From NCBI GenBank assembly GCA_046313435.1, contig JBKBYG010000005.1, positions 1 to 64,000 on the forward strand: 64,000 nucleotides of DNA, written 5' to 3'. The stretch comes from JBKBYG01 sp046313435 (GTDB lineage Bacteria > Pseudomonadota > Alphaproteobacteria > Rickettsiales > Arcanibacteraceae). The notes under the pieces were generated by a model, which saw nothing but the letters and a program-made list of their open reading frames with translations, made no database searches and had not been told where the DNA came from. Below, in pieces: positions 45,840 to 55,341 of the stretch. The translations under genes were made by a program, and so were the position numbers. Position 1 is the stretch's first letter, and each line of letters starts with the position of its first letter.

Positions 45840-47198
45840 TTAGAAGGCAAATTGGGCTCTAAGCATTACCAAATTAGGATTCTTTTTTACTTTATTATTA
45901 TGTTTAGAATTTACTATAATATAATTAGACATAAATTTAATATAGTCATTTGGATACCAGTTTAATGCAAATCCAATATTACCCAATTTTCCGCCAAAAT
46001 TTGAATTATTTTTACCCAAATCCAAATAATTATAGCGCGTTGCAATTTCCCATGCGCCTAGGCCTCCCTCATTTATATTTAGCGGACGAAGAGGAGACAC
46101 ACCGCCAAAGTTACTACCAGCTAAATCATATTGACGCGATTCTCCTGTTAAAATCCATGCAGCTTGTATATAAGCAGCTTTATGATTTTTTATTGATGAA
46201 ATTTTTCCAGTTAAGTCATTAAAAGCATATTCAGCTTGTAAAGAAAATGAATTATACTGAGCCATTCCTTCAATACCCGCAATCTTAATATTCTTGATAT
46301 TCTTAATCTGCCCTGAATCAATTAATGAAGAAGATATTGAAGATTCTGTTCCAGCTACAATTTTGTATACTGAATCTGAGCGTTTAGGCTTTCCAAATAT
46401 TCCTGAAGCACCCAAATGAATTACTTTGTTATTATCATTTAATGGTGCAAAAGTTACTTTTGAGGAAATTGTTTTAAATTCATCATTATTGTTACTTATA
46501 TTATAAGCCTGGCTGTTGGAATTAATACCTAAATTTGCTGTCCAATTTTGCCCATAAGTATTTAACCCTATACCAAGGCGTTTTGAAGGAGCAAATATTG
46601 ATACAAAAGCTGATTCCATAAATGTAGTATTTTTAGGACTTATCATGTTATCGAAGCCAAATTTTTCATAAAATTGTCCTGCACTAATTGAAAATGGTTT
46701 AAATCCATTATAAGAAATTATGGCATTTACAATTTTACTTCTATTACCTGCAAAATTATTTTCAAGTAAATAGAACCAATCATTATTTATTATGCCATTG
46801 ACACCAAGTCGTGCATTTTTAATATAAGCTCCATCGTTATGAGTTGATTGATTTTTTATATAATTAACATAATCTGTTTGAAGTAAACCACTAAATGCAA
46901 ATTTATAGCTGCCATCAATTGTCTCAAACTTTGGAGAAGGCTTCATCTTAATAGTTACTGCATTATTTATAGCTTTGCTTTTTTCCTCTACTTGAGTGAT
47001 TTGCGCTACAGGTGTGACTGGGGTTTCACTTACTACTTGTTGGTCAGCTTTAGTATTTTTATCTAAAAGTTTTTCAAGTCTCGATATTTTTGATTCTAAG
47101 GCTTTAATTTGGGCTTGAAGTTCAGCTTCGGAAGCAAAAACTATATTATTGTAAACAACAGAAAAGATTGTTAATATTGTGAATAATTTTATTTTCAT
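45840..47198 (-). CDS. OprO/OprP-like outer-membrane porin
   Basis: 452 residues from the ATG at 47198, which begins the signal peptide (KIKLFTILTIFSVVYNNIVFAS). The open frame runs 20 codons further upstream without sense. After the signal comes a short coiled coil (EAELQAQIKALESKISRLEKLLDK), a linker, then a 16-strand-type barrel ending in Phe (LRAQFAF). The FSGLLQTDYVNY, NDGAYIKNARLGVNG and FYEKFGFDN blocks fit the phosphate-selective porin O/P family. It lies 159 bases downstream of a PstS-like gene, which supports phosphate uptake as its job. Confidence 0.82.
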   Translation of the reverse strand: MKIKLFTILTIFSVVYNNIVFASEAELQAQIKALESKISRLEKLLDKNTKADQQVVSETPVTPVAQITQVEEKSKAINNAVTIKMKPSPKFETIDGSYKFAFSGLLQTDYVNYIKNQSTHNDGAYIKNARLGVNGIINNDWFYLLENNFAGNRSKIVNAIISYNGFKPFSISAGQFYEKFGFDNMISPKNTTFMESAFVSIFAPSKRLGIGLNTYGQNWTANLGINSNSQAYNISNNNDEFKTISSKVTFAPLNDNNKVIHLGASGIFGKPKRSDSVYKIVAGTESSISSSLIDSGQIKNIKNIKIAGIEGMAQYNSFSLQAEYAFNDLTGKISSIKNHKAAYIQAAWILTGESRQYDLAGSNFGGVSPLRPLNINEGGLGAWEIATRYNYLDLGKNNSNFGGKLGNIGFALNWYPNDYIKFMSNYIIVNSKHNNKVKKNPNLVMLRAQFAF

Positions 47199-47357
47199 TT
47201 TTAAATTTTTATTTGATTTTACATGTATTGCGTAATTTTGAGGTACAATCAATATCATAAAATTAACCGTATTGAAACTAAAAAATTAATAAAATAAGAC
47301 TTTCTTTGAAATGACTTAATTATAATAGATTTATTCGAATAATTACATAAAGTTAAA

Positions 47358-48314
47358 TTACTTATCGATTCCAGTTACTAACCCAGCCTTAGTCAAATAT
47401 CCATTTTCACTTATAGCATCTTTGCTTGTAAGCTCTTCAATAAATGCTTTCAAAGCTAAATTGGTTAAATCAGCTTTTTTGTAATATAAATATAAAGGTC
47501 TACTAAGTTTATATTCTTTTGAAGAAATAGATTGAATAGAAGGAGAAATATTATCAATTAAGGCTGCCTGAATTATATCAATATTATTACTGTAAAAATT
47601 GAAACCAAAAATCCCAAAAGATTTATTATTCAATTTAATTTTTTGTATTATTAAATTATAATTTTCCCCAACTTCTATAAATTTACCATCTTCACGAATT
47701 TCCTTACACACTTTATGCCTTTTATCTTTGTTAGGATAAATAATTTTCATTTCTTCCAAACCTTCGCAATATTTTCCTATTACCAGATCTATTAAAGCGT
47801 CCCTAGTTCCAGAATTATGAGAAGGACCATATATTTCTATGTTGTAATTAGGAAGTAATGGATTAACTTCATTCCATTTATTATAGGGATTAGAAATTAT
47901 TCGACCTTGATAAGGAATATTTTTTGCAAGCGCAAAAAAAAGGTCTTTTGAGCTCAAAGAAACTAAGTGACTGGAGTTTGAGTTAGCAATTACAATCCCA
48001 TCATAACCTATAATAATTTCTCCAATTTCTTTTTCTTCAATATTATTCTTTGCACAATAGTTAGTTTCATCGAATTTGATTTTTCTAGAAGCAGCTGCCA
48101 TATTTATTTTGTTAGAGCAAAATAATCTAATCCCACCGCCCGTGCCAATATTTTCGACTATTGCAGCATTATGGCTAGATTTGCCAGCAAACTGTTCTAC
48201 CGCAAGAGTAATAAAGGGATAAACTGTAGCAGAGCCAGCTATTCTAAATTGTCCATTATCTGCGTAAATAATGTTAGAAATCAAGGCAAGAAGTAGTAAA
48301 AACATATTTTTCAT
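47358..48314 (-). CDS. pstS: PstS-like phosphate-binding protein
   Basis: 318 residues with a signal peptide (about 1-18). It has the phosphate ABC-type binding-protein pattern: IAGSATVYPFITLAVEQFA, ENIGTGGGIRLFCS and ASRKIKFDE, then GYDGIVIANSNSS and YGPSHNSGTRDAL. These match PstS/SphX-like periplasmic proteins that bind phosphate. The permease and ATPase genes are not nearby. It is upstream of the porin gene on the same strand. Confidence 0.88.
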   Translation of the reverse strand: MKNMFLLLLALISNIIYADNGQFRIAGSATVYPFITLAVEQFAGKSSHNAAIVENIGTGGGIRLFCSNKINMAAASRKIKFDETNYCAKNNIEEKEIGEIIIGYDGIVIANSNSSHLVSLSSKDLFFALAKNIPYQGRIISNPYNKWNEVNPLLPNYNIEIYGPSHNSGTRDALIDLVIGKYCEGLEEMKIIYPNKDKRHKVCKEIREDGKFIEVGENYNLIIQKIKLNNKSFGIFGFNFYSNNIDIIQAALIDNISPSIQSISSKEYKLSRPLYLYYKKADLTNLALKAFIEELTSKDAISENGYLTKAGLVTGIDK

Positions 48315-48431
48315 AGAACTTTTATAAATTAAATTACTAAATTAATAAAGTTTAAGATGACTTAATGCAAAAATTATGTTATTATTTACAAAAATTAACC
48401 CAATTATTACATATATTATCTATTATCCAAT

Positions 48432-48770
48432 ATGAAAGTGATTAATGCAAGAAGTTTAGTAATAACTAATAGAAAATGGTATCTTACTGCTAACAGTGAA
48501 TTTACCTATACTTATTTAGAAAGAACAGTAAAAAATAGAGCTGTAAAAGATGAAATTGTACAGCAATTGAATAAAAGAAATATCGAAACAAATGTTTTTT
48601 TTAAAGAATTAAATATGAAGGGTAAAATTAATAAAGTTAATAGCTATATTATTGCTTCGCCTTCAAAACAATTTTTTAGTATTTTTTCATCAATTGATGC
48701 AAAAAATTCTTCTTTAAATTTAAATCCTACCATACCAGAAGCAATACCAGAGATCCAAGAAGAAGCTTAA
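48432..48770 (+). CDS. Small hypothetical protein
   Basis: 112 residues, unrecognised. A mixed alpha/beta-looking N-terminus (KVINARSLVITNRKWYLTA) is followed by a charged helix and a Pro/Glu-rich C-terminus (PTIPEAIPEIQEE). It has no signal peptide. Its stop overlaps the stop of the converging pilU-like gene by four bases. It is divergent from pstS across about 117 bases. Confidence 0.55.
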   Translation: MKVINARSLVITNRKWYLTANSEFTYTYLERTVKNRAVKDEIVQQLNKRNIETNVFFKELNMKGKINKVNSYIIASPSKQFFSIFSSIDAKNSSLNLNPTIPEAIPEIQEEA

Positions 48771-49879
48771 AAAATTTTATTAGGATCATTGTTCAAGGGT
48801 AAAATAATATTAGCATTATTCTGTAATATTTTTAATTTTAAATTTCCTGGATTATCTGCATGGAATAAAGCTTCTTCTTCTGAAACCTTACCTGACTTAT
48901 GTAATTCATATAAACAATAATCAAAACTTTGCATTCCTTGATCAACCTGCTTGTCTAATATATCGCGAATTTCATTTATTTTGCCTTCCAAAATAAGTTT
49001 TTTTATTACCCCTAAATTAAGCAAAATCTCAGTTGCTAAAGATTTATCACCATTATTATTTTTTATGAGTTTTTGTGATAGTATGGCTTCTAAATTGACT
49101 GAAAGATTATACAAAATATGTTTGTGAGTTTCCTCAGAATAAAAATTCAAAATTCTAAAAATTGCTTGAGAAGTATTGTTTGAATGGATTGTAGCAATAC
49201 ATAAATGCCCTGTTTCTGCAAAATTAATGGCGTAATCCATAGTTTTTTTATCTCGAATTTCACCAATAAAAATAACATCTGCTCTTTGACGAAGGGCATT
49301 TTTCAAGGCTTCATCATAAGATAATGTGTCGATACCTATTTCCCTCTGAGTAAATATGCAATTCTTATGGGAATGAACATATTCAATGGGGTCTTCTATA
49401 GTAATAATATGCCCATAGCCATTATCGTTCCGGTAATTAAGCATGGCAGCAACTGAGGTGGATTTGCCAGTACCACTTGGGCTTGAAATAAGTATTAATC
49501 CTTTCTTCTTTAAAATAATTTTAGAATATATATAAGGTAAATTTAAAGATTCAATTGTTGGTATTTCATTTCTAACCCTTCTTATAACCATACCCGGTAA
49601 TAATTGTTGATAAAAAAAATTGATACGAAATCGAGACTTATTTTGCCAATCAATTGCAATATTAAACTCTAGTTTCTCAAGGAATTCTTCATATTGTATA
49701 TTATTTAATAGATTCCTTGCTAAAAATAAAACATTCTCTCCATTTAGAATAGCTTTTTCATGCTCGATAAAACTATCCATTTTTCTATGCATAGGGGGCT
49801 TGCCCGAAGTTATATAAACATCAGAAGTATCCAGCTCTAACATTTTATTAAATATTTCATTAATAAAATTTGAATCCAT
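48767..49879 (-). CDS. PilT/PilU-family twitching motility ATPase (PilU-like paralogue)
   Basis: 370 residues of the secretion ATPase superfamily: an N-terminal PAS-like domain, Walker A SPSGTGKST (133-141), the Asp box ITIEDPIEYVHSH, Walker B region ADVIFIGEIRDKKTMDYAINFAETGHL, and a His box. The C-terminal segment reads GVIKKLILEGK where PilT has AIRNLI. That and the neighbouring true PilT suggest the PilU-type accessory retraction motor. It starts 17 bases after pilT ends, in the same operon. Confidence 0.85.
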   Translation of the reverse strand: MDSNFINEIFNKMLELDTSDVYITSGKPPMHRKMDSFIEHEKAILNGENVLFLARNLLNNIQYEEFLEKLEFNIAIDWQNKSRFRINFFYQQLLPGMVIRRVRNEIPTIESLNLPYIYSKIILKKKGLILISSPSGTGKSTSVAAMLNYRNDNGYGHIITIEDPIEYVHSHKNCIFTQREIGIDTLSYDEALKNALRQRADVIFIGEIRDKKTMDYAINFAETGHLCIATIHSNNTSQAIFRILNFYSEETHKHILYNLSVNLEAILSQKLIKNNNGDKSLATEILLNLGVIKKLILEGKINEIRDILDKQVDQGMQSFDYCLYELHKSGKVSEEEALFHADNPGNLKLKILQNNANIILPLNNDPNKIF

Positions 49880-49896
49880 AATAAAATTTCCTATTT

Positions 49897-50955
49897 TTAG
49901 AAGCCTTTAGTTAACTGACCTTTGTCTTGTTCAGTAGTATTTAAAGCAGATTTAGCAGAGTCAGCAGTGATAACACCTTTATCAACTAGCTCGAATATAC
50001 TATCTTTCATTATTTTCATTCCAGATTGAGAATTAATTTGCATTAAAGAAGTAATTTGTGCAATTTTACCTTCTTTAATTAAGTTTCGTATTGCACTATT
50101 AGCAATAAGCACTTCATATGCAGCCACTCTTCCGCTTCCATCGGCTTTTTTTATAAGTTTTTGAGAAATAATGCCTTCTATAGAATTAGACAACATAGTT
50201 CTAACCATTTCCTTTTCTTCTGATGGGAAAACGTCTATAATACGGTCCACTGTTTGTGCTGCAGAGCTTGTATGTAATGTGCCTAACACTAGATGCCCTG
50301 TTTCAGCTGCAGTAAGAGCAAGTTTTATAGTTTCTAAATCTCTGAGCTCACCAACAAGGATTATATTTGGATCTTCCCTTAAAGTGCTTTTCAAAGCTTT
50401 TGCAAAAGAACTTGTATGTACATATACTTCTCTTTGATTAATAAGCGATTTCTCTGATTTATGTACAAATTCTATAGGATCTTCAATAGTTATAATATGT
50501 CGGTAGAAATTCTTATTTATATAGTTAACCATAGCGGCCAAAGTAGTTGATTTCCCACTACCTGTAGGCCCAGTAACTAATACTAATCCTTTATGTAATT
50601 CACTAAGGTTTTCTAATATTTTAGGAGCATTTAATTGTTGTAAGTTTTTTAAAGTTGTAGGTATATTTCTTAAAACGGCCGCTGCGCCATTAAATGTATT
50701 AAATGCGTTAACCCTAAATCTTTTATCTGCGAAATTTATAGCAAAATCAATTTCTAAATGTTCTTCATATTCTGAACGCTGCTTCTCAGTCATAATCGAA
50801 TAAATTATTGTCTTAACCTGTTCTGGGGATAATGGATCTATTTTTAACGTGATTATTTCGCCATTTATACGGAACATGGGAGGATGTTTTGATGAAATAT
50901 GAATATCTGAGGCATCATTATTATTGGAGTAGATTAGTAATTCACTGATTTCCAT
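49897..50955 (-). CDS. pilT: Type IV pilus retraction ATPase PilT
   Basis: 352 residues. Motifs are Walker A GPTGSGKST (129-137), Asp box TIEDPIEFVHKS, Walker B region PNIILVGELRDLETIKLALTAAETGHLVLGTLHT and the PilT-specific AIRNLIKEGK in the C-terminal domain. PilT hexamers depolymerise the pilus to drive retraction. It lies between the TPR lipid-facing or periplasmic protein gene upstream and the pilU-like gene downstream, all on the minus strand. The extension ATPase PilB is not in the window. Confidence 0.94.
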   Translation of the reverse strand: MEISELLIYSNNNDASDIHISSKHPPMFRINGEIITLKIDPLSPEQVKTIIYSIMTEKQRSEYEEHLEIDFAINFADKRFRVNAFNTFNGAAAVLRNIPTTLKNLQQLNAPKILENLSELHKGLVLVTGPTGSGKSTTLAAMVNYINKNFYRHIITIEDPIEFVHKSEKSLINQREVYVHTSSFAKALKSTLREDPNIILVGELRDLETIKLALTAAETGHLVLGTLHTSSAAQTVDRIIDVFPSEEKEMVRTMLSNSIEGIISQKLIKKADGSGRVAAYEVLIANSAIRNLIKEGKIAQITSLMQINSQSGMKIMKDSIFELVDKGVITADSAKSALNTTEQDKGQLTKGF

Positions 50956-50969
50956 AAAATTCCTTTAAA

Positions 50970-51908
50970 TTACATTGATAAACTATTGAGATATCGCAGC
51001 CTTTTTTCAATTACTGAGCGATAATCAAAATTAAAATAAGTTTGTTGATAATCTTGTCTGAGTATCTGCTTATAAAACTCAATAGATTTTTCTCGTTCAC
51101 CCATGTTATCAAGAATTACAGCAAGATTGTAACGATACATAAGGTTTTCTGGAGATATTATAATTGCTTTATTAAAATATTTTACTGCTTTTGAATAATC
51201 TTTTATATTAGTATATATAATAGCTATTTGAGCTGGAATTAAGCTAACATCAGGATTTATAGCCTCTAACCTCTTTAACTGTTTGATCGCTTCAATTGGG
51301 GCTTCTTCACCCGCTAAAGCTAAAAAATTATTTAGAGCAGTTTGATGGTTAGGATCAAGAGTGAGTAGTTGAGTAAAAAGACTTCGTGCTTCAGAAATTT
51401 GCTTATTTAAATAATAAATTGTGGCTAGTCCAAATAGTGCATCTATATTGTTAGGTGATTTTGATAATATCTTTTGATATAACGAAGTAGCAACTTCGAT
51501 ATGTCCTATTTGATATGCTATAGATGCGTCACTTACTAATTTATCAACAGGACTAGTTTGGTTTGTTTCTTCATTTAAACTTAAGTTGAATTCAAATGCA
51601 GTCGAATCACGAACTGAATCAACTTTGTTATCTTCGGTCTTAAGAGGATCAGACTCTAGATTTTTAGTATCTTTAGATTTAATATAACCTTGATTTAAAA
51701 CGACTTCAGTAACATCACCTGATTCTTTTGCATTCTTAGCAACTAACGAGTTAATGATTTGAGAAGTAGTTTTAGGTAATTTTTTTTCTTCAAGCTCTTG
51801 CGAATATATATTTTCCAAATCTTCACTATTTGCATAAGTAATTATAGTAAAATTTGTAAAACTAGCTGTATAAGCTAAGATTAGAAGAAAGCTGCGTGTC
51901 TTGAACAT
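50970..51908 (-). CDS. Exported TPR-repeat protein of the pil cluster
   Basis: 312 residues with a signal peptide (about 1-26) and a low-complexity charged linker to about residue 125. Then come about five tetratricopeptide units: ASIAYQIGHIEVATSLYQKILSKSPNNIDALFGLATIYY, then units with ALNNFLALAGE, AIIYTNIKDYSKAVKYFNKAIIISPENLMYRYNLAVIL and EREKSIEFYKQIL. Placement 14 bases before pilT suggests a scaffold for pilus assembly in the periplasm, comparable in role to PilF/PilW, though that is inference from context. Confidence 0.82.
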   Translation of the reverse strand: MFKTRSFLLILAYTASFTNFTIITYANSEDLENIYSQELEEKKLPKTTSQIINSLVAKNAKESGDVTEVVLNQGYIKSKDTKNLESDPLKTEDNKVDSVRDSTAFEFNLSLNEETNQTSPVDKLVSDASIAYQIGHIEVATSLYQKILSKSPNNIDALFGLATIYYLNKQISEARSLFTQLLTLDPNHQTALNNFLALAGEEAPIEAIKQLKRLEAINPDVSLIPAQIAIIYTNIKDYSKAVKYFNKAIIISPENLMYRYNLAVILDNMGEREKSIEFYKQILRQDYQQTYFNFDYRSVIEKRLRYLNSLSM

Positions 51909-52172
51909 ATTCCATTAATGACTGTATATAACCCATTTCCGCCAACAAATTAACCCTGGCCAGATTTGAATTTTAAAATTATTTATAATCTATATTTTAA
52001 AACATAAAAAAATTAATTAGTGATTAATTAAACTTAAAATTTTTATTTTAGAATAATTTTATAGTCGCTTTAAGTTAGACCAAAATATTGATAATTTTAG
52101 CAAAAAATTAATAAAATTATTCTATATTCAGTATATTAATAATATATATTTAAGTACAGTTAAGGCAAAAAA

Positions 52173-53417
52173 ATGCTCTCAATTAATGAAGTTATTGAAA
52201 AAATAAAAAATTTTAAACTAGAACTGCCTTCTGAACCTGTAAATTTACTTAATGGGTTGGGTAGAGTAATTGCAGATGATGTTAAATCACGCGAAATGAT
52301 GCCACCATGTGATATATGCCAGATAAATGGATATGCTATTAGTGTAAGTGATATAGTTCAAACACCTACAATACTTACTAAGGTAGGGAGTTCAAAAAAT
52401 AAAAAGCTTTTCAAGGGTAAAATTAATCCAGGTGAGGCGGTACAAGTAATAGCCGGAGTGCCAGTTCCTGAAGGAGCCGATACTGTAATTCCATTAAATA
52501 AAGTTGAAAAATTTTCTACTAATAAATTATCTGTAAATGACTACTTTACGTCTGGTGAAAATATTTCAACTGCTGGAATTGATATTTCAGAAGGAGACAT
52601 AATTTTTTCTAAAGGTACGATACTTACTTCAAGACATATTGCACTAGCTTCAATACTAAGAGTGCCGTGGCTGCCTGTCTTAAAATCTCCAAGAGTAGGT
52701 ATAATTATTTGTACAGATGATGAAATAGAAAATTATAATGACGAGAAGACCTCAAATAAATTATATGTTTCTGAATCAATAGGTATATCTATTGCTGCTT
52801 TTGTTAATGCAAGAGGTGGAATTGCAACAAATTTAGGCAAATCCTTGGATATTAGTGCGCCAGCTGAGCAAATACTTTCTTTTAAACAAGAGCTTGCTAA
52901 CGCATTGAAAAGTGTAGATTTGCTTATAGTAGTAGGAGGGATAAACAATTTAGATAATAATTTATTATTTACCTCTCTAGTAAAACAACAAGCGATATTA
53001 GAAAAATATGAAGTAGCTATAGGAAACGGAGAAAACATAATTCTTGGAAACAAAGGTTCGATACCAATTATTGGTTTACCTGGGCACCAAGTATCTTCTC
53101 TTATTTGTACAGCATTATTTCTAAAACCAGTTCTTGAGACTATGTTAAGCATTGAAAATCTTGGATATAAAAAGAATTTTGCTACTCTTAGCAGAGATTT
53201 AGATGAATTTGATTTAGCTAATGATTATCTGTATGCAAAGCTTATTAAACAAGATAATGGAGATTTAGTGGTTTCACCAGTCTCTGGACAAGATAGTTTA
53301 ATGTTATCAGTAATTACTAAAACGGACTGTATAATAGTATTAGAAAATAAGGAATCTTTAAAAGCTGGTTCACCGGTAGAAATTATAATGTTTGGTGGCT
53401 CCATAATGAGTACTTAA
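52173..53417 (+). CDS. moeA: MoeA-like protein with altered catalytic residues
   Basis: 414 residues with MoeA architecture: N-terminal domain, MoCF-binding domain (about 173-315, VGIIICTDDEI to IIGLPGHQVSS), and C-terminal domain IV. MoeA inserts molybdate into molybdopterin. Several residues essential in E. coli MoeA are changed: the DGYA Asp is Asn52 (INGYA), the TGAP Thr is Ala94 (AGVP), the GED Glu is Ile136 (GID), and the GGVSVGxxD block reads GGINNLDNN. It is therefore probably inactive for classic chemistry or repurposed. No other molybdenum cofactor gene is in the window. Confidence 0.85.
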   Translation: MLSINEVIEKIKNFKLELPSEPVNLLNGLGRVIADDVKSREMMPPCDICQINGYAISVSDIVQTPTILTKVGSSKNKKLFKGKINPGEAVQVIAGVPVPEGADTVIPLNKVEKFSTNKLSVNDYFTSGENISTAGIDISEGDIIFSKGTILTSRHIALASILRVPWLPVLKSPRVGIIICTDDEIENYNDEKTSNKLYVSESIGISIAAFVNARGGIATNLGKSLDISAPAEQILSFKQELANALKSVDLLIVVGGINNLDNNLLFTSLVKQQAILEKYEVAIGNGENIILGNKGSIPIIGLPGHQVSSLICTALFLKPVLETMLSIENLGYKKNFATLSRDLDEFDLANDYLYAKLIKQDNGDLVVSPVSGQDSLMLSVITKTDCIIVLENKESLKAGSPVEIIMFGGSIMST

Positions 53418-53507
53418 AGCGATAGTATTTCAAATTGATTTACAATGTCGTAACTCATAACTCTCCTAGTATCAAATTAATTTAAAATACTGTACCTAAA
53501 GAATAGA

Positions 53508-54254
53508 TTATTTGACCCAAAATAATAATCTACAGCTTATGCTATTGTCATTAAATAAATAGGAAGCGCTTGATGAGCTATAATCAGCGCTCACACATTT
53601 TGATAAACCAGAGCTTTCTTCGCCTCTAATTGTGTATATCTGTCCTGTATAAGGCGACCCATCATCTGCTTTTGAATCAATTTGATATGCATCTGAAGGA
53701 GTTAGGATTGAATTTGCCCAGGGTATATTAGTTGAGGGATTAAGTGCAGCAAAAGCTAAAGCATTTTGCCATTTACCATATATTCCTGTAGTATAGTCAA
53801 AATAATATAGAGAATAAAAGCTACCTTCGAGAGGAGTAATAGGAGTATTGATTTGTGATAAGTAAATAGGTGTCCCGTTTGATTCACCGGTATAATTACC
53901 TTTAATAGTCCCTGAAATAGACAAATGTGCCCATGCTCTTATAGATTCTCCTATAGGATCGCTTCCATCTCCTAAACCAATCTTGCCATCATTATTGCCG
54001 TCTGTTATTAAATTGCCATTAACATTTCTCCAATTATATTGAGAGGAATTGTTGATATCTCCAGGAAGAGCATTATATTTTAAACTAAAATTATCAACTG
54101 CACGTAAGTAATAGTTAGAATCTGAAATTATTGCTCTATAAGATGCGATTTTTATTAAATTTCCACTAACTAGAATAATGCCAATTATAATGCTAACAAT
54201 CACTAAAACTATTGAAATTTCTATTATTGTAAAAGCATTGGTAATTGGTTTCAT
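53508..54254 (-). CDS. Prepilin-like protein with Ala at the cleavage site
   Basis: 248 residues with a type IV prepilin leader: MKPITNA followed by FTIIEISIVLVIVSIIIGII. The -1 residue is Ala where Gly is usual; the mature Phe1 and Glu5 are kept. The rest follows the local pilin family: LPGDINNSSQYNW (about 59-71), the SDAYQIDSKADDG block, then a Cys pair ending in SCRLLFWVK. It is divergent from the next pilin gene, sharing a 120-base upstream region. It could be a minor pilin or pseudopilin. Confidence 0.85.
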   Translation of the reverse strand: MKPITNAFTIIEISIVLVIVSIIIGIILVSGNLIKIASYRAIISDSNYYLRAVDNFSLKYNALPGDINNSSQYNWRNVNGNLITDGNNDGKIGLGDGSDPIGESIRAWAHLSISGTIKGNYTGESNGTPIYLSQINTPITPLEGSFYSLYYFDYTTGIYGKWQNALAFAALNPSTNIPWANSILTPSDAYQIDSKADDGSPYTGQIYTIRGEESSGLSKCVSADYSSSSASYLFNDNSISCRLLFWVK

Positions 54255-54374
54255 GAAAGGTGTATTTGTAAATTTTATAAAAAATAGTCTATAGGGTAAT
54301 CTATATATAAAATTGCTTAATGAAAAATTAATGTTAATATTATAAAACTCGAATTTTTCATTATAAGGATTTTT

Positions 54375-55106
54375 ATGAAATATAGGCGAGGATTCACTAT
54401 ACTTGAAATCTCAATAGTTACTATAGTCATTAGTTTAATTGTTGCTGGCATTAGCTTAGGTCAGTCTATGATAAGGAATGCTAATATTAGATCAGTAATT
54501 ATTGGTTTTGGAGAAATTTCTAAAGCTGTTAGCAGTTTTAAACTTCAATTTAATGCATTGCCTGGGGATATGACAAGTAGTATTTATAGCAATTCAAATA
54601 TTCCTACATATGGTAATGGGAATGGAATTATTGAATCCACTAGTTCTGCATGTAACTCAACGGAATCTATTATTGCATGGAATCATCTTTATTATACAGA
54701 AAATTACCCAGGAAAACTTTCAGGTGTCAGTCCTAGTAGCGTACCATGTGCCTTAGTTAATGTTAATGTTCCTGCTTCAAGGGTGAAAAATGGATTTTTC
54801 TTTTTATGGAATTCAGCAGGTAATAGCGGCTCAGTATTCGGCGTTTCAAAAGGTAATTTAATTCATTTTGGAAAATTATCTACAAGTGATAATAGTGTTA
54901 ATGGTAGTATTATTTCAGCAAGTGATGCACAAATTATAGATGCTAAAATGGATGATAATGTTGCAAATACAGGTGCATTATTTGGTATTGATGGTAATGA
55001 TACAACTAATGGGTATTGTTCAGGTCCTTGGAGTGGGGCCGGTGCAGATTATAAGTATGGGGCTACAACTATTTCATGCCGCTTAGTATTCTGGCTAGAT
55101 TACTAA
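54375..55106 (+). CDS. Prepilin-like protein
   Basis: 243 residues starting MKYRRGFTILEISIVTIVISLIVAG, a standard class III leader with cleavage after Gly6. The LPGDMTSS segment, the ASDAQIIDAKMDDNVANTG block and the final SCRLVFWLDY with its Cys repeat the design of the other pilins in this window. Being divergent from the gene at 53.5 kb, the pair may share regulation. Which pilin is the major subunit cannot be told. Confidence 0.87.
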   Translation: MKYRRGFTILEISIVTIVISLIVAGISLGQSMIRNANIRSVIIGFGEISKAVSSFKLQFNALPGDMTSSIYSNSNIPTYGNGNGIIESTSSACNSTESIIAWNHLYYTENYPGKLSGVSPSSVPCALVNVNVPASRVKNGFFFLWNSAGNSGSVFGVSKGNLIHFGKLSTSDNSVNGSIISASDAQIIDAKMDDNVANTGALFGIDGNDTTNGYCSGPWSGAGADYKYGATTISCRLVFWLDY

Positions 55107-55341
55107 TGCATTAAGTATGCTCCAGTGCTGCGTATTAGATTAAAACTCCTTCTAATTCTAGGTGACCTATAAGTTAAGAGACTATTATTTTTATTAAAAT
55201 TTACATGTGATATAAGTGTTTTTTAAGCTAAGCTATATATAAAATTTGTTTAAATCATCAATACACAAATATAATCCTCTAGCAAAAATTTTATATTCTG
55301 CTATAAATACATTATCAAATAACAAAGACAGGTGTTGTTAC

